A stretch of 64,000 nucleotides of DNA from Nissolia schottii. Its lineage: Eukaryota; Streptophyta; Magnoliopsida; Fabales; Fabaceae. The translations under genes and the position numbers were made by a program. Every line of letters starts with the position of its first letter. The first letter of the stretch is position 1. The notes beneath the pieces are model-generated. The model was given only the letters and a program-made list of their open reading frames with translations. It was not told where the DNA came from and ran no database searches. The DNA lies in assembly GCA_003254905.1 (NCBI GenBank), contig QANU01113068.1, forward strand, positions 1 to 64,000, written 5' to 3'. Below, in pieces: positions 46,455 through 56,858 of this stretch.

Positions 46455-48014
46455 TTACCCTTTTAGTACAAAAGAATAACGGTTGAGGAAACCATCATGT
46501 GTGACTTTTCTATCAAACTGCCACGACCTACCTAGCAAGAGATGACAAGCATGCATGGGCACAACATCACAAAGTACTTCATCTTTATATTTCCCAATAG
46601 AAAATGGTACTTTCACCTGCTTGGTTACCTTCAATTCTCCACAGTCATTGAGCCATTGAAGTCTATATGGATGATTGTGCTTCAATGTAGGAAGGCTTAA
46701 TTTTTCCACCAATTCAACACTTGCCACATTACTACAACTACCACCATCAATGATTACACTACATACCTTATCTTGAATTAGGCAGCGTGTATGAAACAAG
46801 TTCTCCCTTTGATTATTTTCATCCTCCTTTAGTTGAATGCTAAGTGCTCTTCTAGCAACAAGAAGTTCTCCCTCTACAGCATTTTCTCCAATATCATCTT
46901 CATTGGAAAGCTCTTCTTCATCATCTATTGCCTCTTCTTCGGTCTCCCAATCACCATGATTGTTGATTATCATTGTGCGCTTATTAGGGCACTCACTTGA
47001 GATGTGGCCTCTTCCTTGGCATTTGAAACACCTTATGTCACGGTTCCTTGAATAATTAGCTTCAATTGGATTTTTCTTTGGTAGGGCCGCAACCGGATCA
47101 ACTTTCTTTGAACTAACTTCTTTTGAATTAGAGGAAGATGGAAGGTTATTCTTTGAATTTTGCCTCCAAGAATTAAAAGTACCTGAGTTGGAACTTTTTT
47201 TGGCATTACTCCTTCTCCTGAGTTGTTGCTCCACCTTTATGGCTTGATGTACCATTTCTTGAAGCTCTACATAATGGTGCATCTCCACAACATCAGCTAT
47301 GTCTCGGTTGAGACCATGCAAGAATCGAGCCATTGTTGCTTCTCTGTCCTCCATAATGTTGGCTCTAATCATGGCAATCTCCATCTCCTTGTGGTACTCA
47401 TCTACACTCCTTGATCCTTGGGTAAGACGCTGCAGTTTGTTGTGAAGCTCTCTATGGTAATAAGATGGAACAAATCTTCTTCTCATGATTGCCTTCATTT
47501 CCTCCCAAGTAGCAATAGGTTGTTCTCCATACCTATTTCTCTCCTTTTGAATCTGGTCCCACCAAATAAGAGCATAATCAGTAAATTCAATGGCAGCAAG
47601 TATTACCTTTTTCCTCTCAGAATATTGGTGACATGAGAAAAGTTGTTCAACTCGCATCTCCCACTCCAAATAGGCTTCCGGATCATTTTTGCCTTGAAAT
47701 GAAGGAATTTTGAGTTTAACTCCTCCCAGATTTTCTTCTCTATTTCTATGCCTCCTTTGATGAGTATGACGCCTCCTCCTTCTTAAATGATGATCTTCAT
47801 CCTCCTCGATTTGGCTCACCCTATCTGTATGAGACGATCCATCATGACTAGAATTGTTTGAAGGATTATGTCTAGCAGCACCTCGATTCTCCATTTGGTC
47901 CATTCTTTCATGAAGTTCTTCAAATTTGCTATTCCATAATCTTTCAAGTTGTCCTACTAGTGCTTGCATTTGGATAGGTGCTAACCCTTGTGCATTTTCT
48001 TCATTCCCTGCCAT
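46455..48014 (-). CDS. gag: Element D Gag-protease, intact reading frame
   Basis: This is the longest undamaged coding frame in the window, 519 codons from MAGNEENAQG at 48014; upstream in-frame codons read through a poly-T tract and are not counted. Order: coiled, Arg/His-rich N-terminus; capsid domain (YLEWEMRVEQLFSCH ... ALIWWDQIQKER ... [16 protein letters not shown]) in the first half; basic linker; zinc knuckle CFKCQGRGHISSEC at about residues 327-340; protease with IDGGSCSNVAS near 416-426 (DGG in place of DSG or DTG) and LLLGRSWQFDRK. It is nearly identical to the broken copy at 21751-24643. An intact Gag in an element without RNase H and integrase means it could only be packaged or moved by proteins from elsewhere. 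Confidence 0.9.
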   Translation of the reverse strand: MAGNEENAQGLAPIQMQALVGQLERLWNSKFEELHERMDQMENRGAARHNPSNNSSHDGSSHTDRVSQIEEDEDHHLRRRRRHTHQRRHRNREENLGGVKLKIPSFQGKNDPEAYLEWEMRVEQLFSCHQYSERKKVILAAIEFTDYALIWWDQIQKERNRYGEQPIATWEEMKAIMRRRFVPSYYHRELHNKLQRLTQGSRSVDEYHKEMEIAMIRANIMEDREATMARFLHGLNRDIADVVEMHHYVELQEMVHQAIKVEQQLRRRSNAKKSSNSGTFNSWRQNSKNNLPSSSNSKEVSSKKVDPVAALPKKNPIEANYSRNRDIRCFKCQGRGHISSECPNKRTMIINNHGDWETEEEAIDDEEELSNEDDIGENAVEGELLVARRALSIQLKEDENNQRENLFHTRCLIQDKVCSVIIDGGSCSNVASVELVEKLSLPTLKHNHPYRLQWLNDCGELKVTKQVKVPFSIGKYKDEVLCDVVPMHACHLLLGRSWQFDRKVTHDGFLNRYSFVLKG

Positions 48015-48501
48015 GTTAATGAAAAAAAAAAAAAAAAAATAGGACCTCACCAAATTATCACAACAAAGTGTTTTCACTCTTGAATTTTACCACTCGTGTT
48101 TACGCTTCACTCTTAATAATCTCACAACTCTCAAATCACTCAATATCTTCAAAAGCTCTTATGCAACCTAAATCCTTATATGACTCAAAATGCCAATTAC
48201 TCAACTTCAACCAATTATAATGAAGTGGCTGGTCTAATTGTTAGAACGGTGGGTTGGAAAGGTAGTATAAAAAGAAAACTAGGAAATTAAGGAAGAACAA
48301 AGAAACCACAAAATTCTGGAAACAAAAGATAATAACTCAAATAAATACCAGATTTTTTTTTCGTTTTTGTTTTTGTTTTCCTTTGTTTTTTTTTTCATTT
48401 TTTTTTTTTTTTCTTTTTGCTTCTTTTTTTTTTTTTTTGTAATTGTAGAACAGAAACTGATTTTTTTTTCCTACCGTGTCAACCACAGCTCTGCTACCAA
48501 A
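48015..48501 (-). other. Element D leader and primer site
   Basis: The leader has long A-rich runs on the coding strand (about 48352-48440 and 48025-48038). The primer-binding site is at 48488-48499, TGGTAGCAGAGC on the coding strand, one base off the initiator tRNA-Met consensus. Confidence 0.8.
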
Positions 48502-49470
48502 TGATATGAACCTCTAGAGGAATTTGGCCCAATCTTCACGGCGTAGGCAAAACAAAAGGAATTCAAATAAAACGGATAATTGAAAAGAGGGATATGAGCA
48601 AACACTCCAGATTTGGAAAGGAAAAATTGGGAGTGATAGACCCTAAGTTTGTAGAGTTCAATGACCTGACAATTGTAATTAGCCAACCAACGTTAAAGGG
48701 AAACGTGACCTGCTAATTAGACGATTGTCCAACCACGAACACAATTAAACCAAACCACACAACAACGCACCTGGGTTGAAGCACGAATTGGGGGCTTTTG
48801 GAAGTTTGAATCACCAACCTTATAAAGAAGATTGACAAGACAAGGTCTCACAAGAGCAAAAGAAGATATAATAAAAACTCTCACAATGGGAGAAAGAATT
48901 CTGAAAATTCAGATTGTATTTCACTTCAAGGATGCCTTATGAATTACAAAGTTCTCCTATTTATAGGACTTATTAGAACCCTTTCAAATCACCACTATTC
49001 AGAAATTTATTGGCCACTATTTAACATTGATTACCCACTACATTATTAGCCACTAAAACCCATGCACTAAAATTCCACCTTCCAAAGTTAAATGCTCCAC
49101 TAATAAAAGCTGTTAACTTCACCAACGAAAATGACCACCTAAAAGACTTCGTTTGGTCTTCTTGTCTTCATGGAAGTTGAAGCATTTTGTCTTAGCTTTC
49201 AAATGGCACCGGTTTCATCTTAATTGGATCACTACAGCCCAAGTTATGACCCAATTATCACAAACTGCTCAGAGTCCAGCAACAACATTATTTAATTGGG
49301 CTTGGATGATCATTACTTCTTTTGGACTTGTATTTTCGGATTGCCATTGATTATTTAGAGCCAATATTTCTTTATTAACTATTTCTTGTATTCTTCTCAT
49401 CTCTCCCCTTGTCATTGGGCCCCTATTTACTTGGACTTGGTCAATTAACTTGATGGCTGGGTTCATATCA
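48502..49470 (-). repeat. 5' LTR of element D
   Basis: 969 bp, with the TATA box (TATTTATA on plus) at 48958-48965. Close to the 3' LTR, differing by scattered substitutions and small indels. Confidence 0.93.
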
Positions 49471-49915
49471 GCCATGCATGCCATCCATTTGACCCACCAC
49501 AGGTCATTAAATTATCCAACCATATATTAGATGATCATGCATGCCGTCCTTTTGACCCACCGTAGGTCATTGAATTATCCAACCACCATGCACTAGATGG
49601 TCATTGATCTATCCGATATCCCGCCATGCATTAGATGGTCATGCATTCCATCCATTTGACCCACCACAAGTCGTTGAATTATCCGATATCCAACCACATA
49701 TTAGATGGTCCTGCATGTCATCCATTTGACCCACCATAGGTCATTGAATTATCCGATACCCCACCACGCATTAGATGGTCATGTATACCATTTATTTGAC
49801 CTACCATAGGTCATTGAATTATGCAACCATGCATTAGATGGTCATGCATGCCATCCACTTGACCCATGACAGGTCATTGAATTATTCGATACCCCACCAT
49901 GCATTAGGTGCTGAT
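49471..49915. repeat. 70-bp satellite array 4a
   Basis: About six satellite units between element D and the next solo LTR. Confidence 0.93.
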
Positions 49916-52900
49916 TGTAACAACCCGACTTTTTCCCTTCATTTAAAATGTTACATAGGAAAGAATTAAAAATATAATAAGAAGGAAAAGGTGAGATAAA
50001 AATGAAATAAAATTCAAATATTAATTTTATCTCTGTAATATTAATTATAATAATAATTCTGCGATCCCGTGACTCCCGGTGACATTTAGATCGAAATTAA
50101 GGTTTCATTGTAATTTAATCACGACTCAAAGGAGTCTGTAAAATATATTCATATGAAAATAAATTCAAGAATATTCCAACTAAGATTTAAATATTAACGA
50201 GGAAAATTAATAGGTCACAACGGTATGTCCGGAATATTTTTAGGACGTCCGGACATAAATAATTAATGAGCGACCATGACCGAAAACACACTAAGGGCAA
50301 AATAGGAATTATGGATGGCCAAAGGCCACTAAACCCCCACGGCAGCCCTCATACCTGAAACACACACACACATACACTCCAAAGTTCTTTCAGTTTTCAT
50401 TTCTCCAAAGTTTCCTAAACCTAAAGCCATTCCAAGCTCCACCAAAGTTCGTCCATCATCATCATCTTTGCTTTCCATCATCATAATTCACTCCTAAGCA
50501 CATAAAGAAGATAAGCAAGAGTAGTTGGTGAGTTTCTCATCACTTGGTAAAAAGCCAAGCTTCCATAACCTAGGTTTTCCTAATTATGCCAAGGTTTCCA
50601 TTTTAGGTCAAGAAGATTCAAGCAAGCAAGCAAGGCTTGATTTCATCCTTTCTCTAGCATCAAGAAGCTCTTTAGGAAGTGGGTAACTCTAGTTCCTCAC
50701 CTCTTTGATGGTGGATGATGTTTATGTGATTTGGTGTATGATTGATGATGCTTGATTATGAGAACATATATGTTAGAAATGCTGCTAGACTTAGGAAGAC
50801 AATTCTGAAGGGTCTTGTGACCTGGATTAGATAGGATTATTATGTGTGGAATATGTGTAAAACTCATGCAGGGTTCCATGAAAGCCAAGGAGTGAAAATG
50901 GAAGAAATGGTGTATTTGGTTTCCAAGTTTCGCCAGTGGCCGCTGAGCGATGCTTTGGTGCCGCTAAGCGAACTGCTGTGAACTTCAGCGCTGAGGGGTA
51001 GGCGGTTACCGCTGAGCGGTCTGAGGGCCACATGGAAAGTCCGAAAAGATATTTTCTTAAAGGATAAAAGTCGGTGGAGATATTTTAAAAAGCTGTCAGA
51101 ACGCTGAGCGAAGGGATTCTTACCGCTGAGCGATAAGAACTCCTATCGCTGAGCGAAGCTGTATCCAGCGCTGAGCGCTATAGCTCAAACCACTGAGCGG
51201 ACAATAGTTTTCGCTGAGCGGCTTGAGGCCAGAATGTTTCATGGAACTCCTCTTGAGGCACATAATCTGTTGTTTGATGCCGTAGATATGATTGGTAACT
51301 GAAATGTGCGCAATTCATGCTGTATGTGAATGTAAGGGAATATGTGTTGAATTTGTGAATTACATGTGGTCTGTGATATCATGTGTAGCATTTCATGCAT
51401 TCATGCTGAACCAAGTTAAAGGATTAGAAATAACTCTGAGATAAGCAAAGATTCTGAAATGAACCATAGGAAACAAGATATAACATGCTGCAGGTACAGA
51501 AAAGTCAGAAATGCCGAATTATTGTTGAACCATGCTGAATAAAAATGTTGAAAAAGGGCCAATGCCCAATGCTGAACAAGGGAAAATGCCCAATGCTGAT
51601 AAAGGCTATATGCCACATGCTGAAAAGGCCGTGATCACGTGAGCCAACTTATGATCCCACTTCAGGAGGTCAAGGCATCCTGAATGTGGAAGCCCGCCAC
51701 AGGTGGTGTCGATATGGCATACCTGGAGGTGTGCGGTTACCACGCCTTTGCATTGTCGAAAGGGGGAAAGCCTAAGTGGGGTACAATATCTGCCCACTGT
51801 CGAGGGGTCCCGAAGGGGCACACGGCAGGTGGAAGCCCACCGCAGGAAGGTCTAGACAGTGTCGGCCTACACTGAGGGTGCGAGGTTATTCCATCATACT
51901 AATGTCAATAGAGGACATTACTATGGTGGGAATAACACATATTCCAAAGAAAGTTATGCTGTTATGCAAGTTTATGCTATCCTATTCTGTTATGCACATG
52001 TACATTCTGTTAGGCATGTTTATTCTAATGATTCTGTCATGTTTATGCTGATGACTCTGCTAGACATATTCTGATGATTCTGTTATATGTATTCTGAATG
52101 TATTCTGAATGTATTCTGTTAGCCATTCTGATTATTTTGGATGTATAGTTCATGCTGTTATGTCCGTACTGTCAAGAGCACGCTCGAGACGGTTAAGTAT
52201 ATTCACGAAATACTAAGCAGCACGAGAATGTAGTAAGCAAGAGTAGTTCCCGTGTCACATAATAATGCAGATAAAGCCATTCAGATAGGCCAGATAATAA
52301 ATAGTAGGCTGTTTAGTATGTATGTTCACTAGAGATCCCTGAGCGGCCTGAAGTCCGACATAATCTGATACAAGACTCAGGAACTAAAGTTATTTCCACT
52401 GAGAACCTACCGTTCTCATCTCCACTGTTTTATGACTTCAGGTACCGAAGATGAATCTTATTTTGAGGATGTAGATGAGCCGCCAGCTGAGCCATGAGCG
52501 GCTAAGAGATAGTTAGATGTGTACTTTTTGCCAAGGGCATACTGAGTAGCATTCCAGTAGTCCTTGTATTTTGATGTGATGTATTCTGACTTATGTATTC
52601 AGTACTTCAGTTTATGTACATGTGATGTACATCTTACTTAATGTATATACAGTTATGTGACTTTGTTTGATGGACCACCTGGATATGTATTGGATGCTTT
52701 ACTATCTTACCGTTATACGCTTTATTATATTGTTTATTCTGGCGCATGGCTCTATTTTAGTAATTATGCAATGTAAAATGAAAAGTTTTAAATTGGTCCT
52801 TATTTCTTAAACAACTATTTTTGAAAGATAACTATGGACTAAGGTAATCCGATCAAGTAGACAACAACCTAGTGAGTTTTGTTTACTACGTACGGGTAAA

Positions 52901-52920
52901 CAGTTAGCTAGGGTGTTTCA
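49916..52920 (+). mobile_element. Solo LTR of A-type chromovirus in satellite
   Basis: It runs TGTAACAACCCG...AGGGTGTTTCA, 3005 bp. The flanks CTGAT/CTCAT differ by one base; the unbroken satellite elsewhere reads CTCAT at this point, so this is a slightly mutated target duplication. It contains GTGGGTAACT (50679), a dense CTGAGCGG cluster (50935-51230), hairpin GTTATTCC/GGAATAAC (51885-51936), the ATG box (52432) and the terminal hairpin (52880-52902). Confidence 0.94.
52432..52497 (+). other. LTR short acidic ORF, solo LTR copy
   Basis: 21 codons, MTSGTEDESYFEDVDEPPAE type, after GAGAAC/GTTCTC. It differs from the element A copy by several substitutions and a one-codon deletion that keeps the frame and acidity. 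Confidence 0.4.
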
Positions 52921-53050
52921 CTCATGCATGCCATCTATTTGACCCACAATAGTTCATTGAATTATCCGATATCCCACCATGCATTAGATGGTCATCAATG
53001 CCGTCCGTTTGACCCACCACAGGTTATTGAATTATCCAACCATGCATTAG
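52921..53050. repeat. 70-bp satellite array 4b
   Basis: Two units between two solo LTRs, ending in the ATTAG target site. Confidence 0.9.
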
Positions 53051-54609
53051 TGATAAGTGCCTGATTACGCAATTTTAACCTATTAAAAAGGCACTTATTT
53101 GCTTAGGTTTTAATGAATTATCTAATGAATTTTCCATTTTTTGCAAGATTTTAAATATATTTTGAAAGATGGATACAAGCATGATTAATTAAAGAATAAT
53201 CCCAAAAGAATGGAGAAAAGGGAAAAATATAAAAAAGAGCTTAAAGAGGGAATCAGCAAGGACCGCTCAGCGCACACATAGGACAAACACCGCTCAGCGA
53301 TGGTACCCTGGCCGCTCAGCGGTTGTACCACCGGAGCCACTTGCAGCCGCCGCATTAAATGCGCTAGAGCCTGAAAGCGGCGCCGCCCTGCAAAAAGCTA
53401 TCGGCGCACTTATTAAGCCGCGTGAAATGATTACATCGCTCAGCGATACAGTACAATTGCTTAGCGGTAAAACTCAAATCGCTCAGCGGTTGTACCCAAA
53501 CCGCTGAGCAGTGGCCATCAGATTTTGCCTATAAATAGGAGGGCCGAGCCATTCATTTCCATCATCTCTTCTTCCTCCTAGAATCCATTCTTTTAGACAT
53601 TCTCTTGTACTTAGAAGCTTAGGTTAGTTTAGCAACAAAGAGGAGACCGGTGAAGGAGCCAAGAGATCGAGGAAGCTTGGCGAAACGCTGTCATGATAGC
53701 GTAAAACCGTGTCATGGTAAGCGTCTAAACCTGGCCTCTGAGATTCTCTTGTAAGATGGATTTGTAATCCTCTTGTTGTTGGGATTTTGATCATTATTGT
53801 AGTATGATTGTATCCATGTAACTATTGCATATGAATCTATCTATTTCTTATGATTCGCTTGAATGGTTTTATGCTTAATGCTAGCTTTTGTTTAGTGTTT
53901 TGATTCTTGATTTGGGACTTAGTTGTATGAACGAAAGTTATACTAATTAAGTCATAACCAAGTTAAGATCAATATCACTATGCTTAACTAGATCCTAGAC
54001 TTGAACGTTGTGAACGAAAGTTACAATCATTAGAGTCAGATCTAAATCATTTCATCTAATCTTGTTGCCGTAACTGGAATAAAGATTAGTCATTTTAACA
54101 TCTGCAATAATGCTGGCGTACTTTGTTAAGCTTGTGTACGAAAGTGACAGTTTAACAAGGGAAACCTGTGATCTTGTCATGTGCGAAAGCGATGACAAGT
54201 TAAGAACTGGTGGCGGGCAATCAATGAAATGATAAGTTCTGTGTAATAAGTAACTGGATACATGAAAGTACTATGATATGATTCAATTCCCAACAAGCTT
54301 CCAGATCTACCTCTGATTTGTTGCCTATTTACTTTTATATTGTTTATTTATTTATCAACAAATTATCAAATCCTTCACTTCATTGTTTAATTAACTAAAC
54401 TCAAGAACTGTATTTTTGCAACTCTCTGTGGATTCGACTATACCCGACTATACTGCAATTGGAACCCTCGTGGATCTGAAAGCTGTAAAGTAGGATATAT
54501 ATTTAATTTGAACGACAAAAGCGCAAAGAAGCTTTTAACGAACTTGGCACAGTTGCGGGAAACCAGACTATGACAAGATTGGAGAAAGTGTAACAATTGG
54601 CTTTCATCA
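53051..54609 (+). mobile_element. Solo LTR, TGATAAGTG family
   Basis: It runs TGATAAGTGCC...GGCTTTCATCA, 1559 bp, with a perfect ATTAG duplication (53046-53050, 54610-54614). A CGCTCAGCG cluster lies at 53263-53515 and the TATAAATA box at 53530-53537. Four spaced motifs of the type GAACGAAAGTTA lie at about 53930-54190. A segment resembling GGCACAGTTGCGGGAAACC lies about 60 bp before the end. No coding potential. The family is not identified; it is not one of the TGTAAC chromovirus LTRs. Confidence 0.9.
53530..53537 (+). promoter_or_regulatory. TATA box of TGATAAGTG LTR
   Basis: TATAAATA after TTTTGCC, matching the position in the antisense copy (23684-23691). Confidence 0.6.
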
Positions 54610-56858
54610 ATTAGATGGTCATGCATGTCATCCATTTGACCCACCATAGGTCATTGAATTATGCAACCATGCATTAGATGGTCATGCATGCCATCCACTT
54701 GACCCACGATAGGTCATTGAATTATCCAACCATCGTGCATTAGATGGTCATGCATGCCATCCATTTGACCCATCGCAAGTCATTGATCTATCCGATATCC
54801 CACCATGCATTAGATGGTTATGCAATCCATCCATTTGACCTACCACAGGTTGTTGAATTATCTGATATCCAACCACATATTAGATGGTCTTGCATGTCAT
54901 CCATTTGACCTACCACAGGTCATTGAATTATCTGATACCCGACCACGCATTAGATGGTCATGCATGCCATCCATTTGACCCACCATAGGTCATTGAATTA
55001 TGCAACCATGCATTAGATGGTCATGCAAGCCATCCACTTGACCCACGACAGGTCATTGAATTATCCGATACCCCACCATGGATTAGGTGCTCATGCATGC
55101 CATCTATTTGACCCACCACAGGTCATTAAGTTATCCGATATCCCACCATGCATTAGATGGTCATGCATGCCACCCATTTGACCCACCACAGGTCATTGAT
55201 TTATCCGATATCCGACCATGCATTAGATGGTCATGCATGCCATCCATTTGACCTACCACAGGTCATTGAGTTATCCGATATCCCACCATGCATTAGATGG
55301 TCATGCATGCCACCCATTTGACCCACCACAGGTCATTGATTTATCTGATAGCCCACCACGCATTAGATGGTCATGCAGGCCATCCATTTGACACACCATA
55401 GGTTATTGAATTATCCAACCATGCATTAGATGGTCATGCATGCCATCCATTTGACCCACCACAGGTCATTGAATAATCCGATATCCCCCCATGCATTAGA
55501 TGGCGATGCATGCCATCCATTTGACCTACCACAGGTCATTGAATTATCCAACTATATATTAGATGGTCATGCATGCCATCCTTTTGACGCACCATAGGTC
55601 ATTAAATTATCCAACCACCATGCATTAGATGGTCATGCATGCCATCCATTTGCCGCAAGTCATTGATCTATCCGATATCCCACCATGCATTAGATGGTCA
55701 TGCAATCCATCCATTTGACCCACCACAGGTCGTTGAATTATCCAATATCCAACCACATATTAGATGGTCGTGCATGCCATCCACTTAACCCACGACAGGT
55801 CATTGAATTATCCGATACCCCACCATGGATAAGGTGCTCATGCATGCTATCTATTTGACCCACCACAGGTCATTCAGTTATCCGATATCCCACCATGCAT
55901 TAGTTGGTCATGCATGCCATCCATTTGACCCATCACAGATCGTTGAATTATCTGATACCCCACCATGCATTAGATGGTCATGCATGCCATCGATTTGACC
56001 CACCATGCATTAGATGGTCATGCATGCCATTCGTTTGATCCACCACAGGTCATTTGAATAATCCGATATCCCCCCATGCATTAGATGGCGATGCATGCCA
56101 TCCATTTGACCTACCACAGGTCATTGAATTATCCAACTATATATTAGATGGTCATGCATGCCATCCTTTTGACGCACCATAGGTCATTAAATTATCCAAC
56201 CACCATGCATTAGATGGTCATGCATGCCATCCATTTGCCGTAAGTCATTAATCTATCCGATATCCCCCCATGCATTAGATGGTTATGCAATCCATCCATT
56301 TGACACACCACAGGTCGTTGAATTATCCAATATCCAACCACATATTAGATGGTTGTGCATGCCATCCATTTGACCCATCACAGATCGTTGAATTATCCGA
56401 TACCCCACCATGCATTAGATGGTCATGCATGCCATCCATTTGACCCACCATGCATTAGATGGTCATGCATGCCATTCGTTTGACCCACCGCATGTCATTG
56501 AATTATCCAACCACCATGTATTAGATGGTCATTGATCTATCCGATATCCCACCATGCATTAGATGGTCATTAATTCCATCCATTTGACCCACCACACATC
56601 ATTGAATTATCCGATATCTAACCACATGTTAGATGGTGCTGCATGCCATCCATTTGACCTACCACAGGTCGATGAATTATCCGATATCCAACCACATATT
56701 AGATGGTCTTGCATGCCATCCACTTGACCTACCACAGCTCATTGAATTATCTGATACCCCACCACGCATTAGATGGTCATGCATGCCATCCATTTGACCC
56801 ACCATAGGCCATTGAATTATGCAACCATGCATTAGATGGTCATGCATGCCATCCACTT
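54610..56858. repeat. 70-bp satellite array 4c
   Basis: About 33 units. Local block duplications are visible, for example the run ending in CATTTGCCGCAAGTC near 55660 and again (CATTTGCCGTAAGTC) near 56240. It ends where the LTR of element B begins. Confidence 0.95.

Larger units (their letters stand above)
40976..49470 (-). mobile_element. Element D: Reina-like retrotransposon, internally deleted
   Basis: It is bounded by TGATATGAACC...GGTTCATATCA LTRs (40976-41934 and 48502-49470) and flanked by a perfect GCCAT duplication (40971-40975, 49471-49475) inside satellite. Coding order on the minus strand is gag-protease (intact frame), RT (split by a solo LTR), then directly the integrase C-terminus. 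RNase H and the integrase core are missing. The Reina-like call rests on short LTRs, the protein ending with GEYGVSATFNVSDLSPY and the Gag type. Confidence 0.92.
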
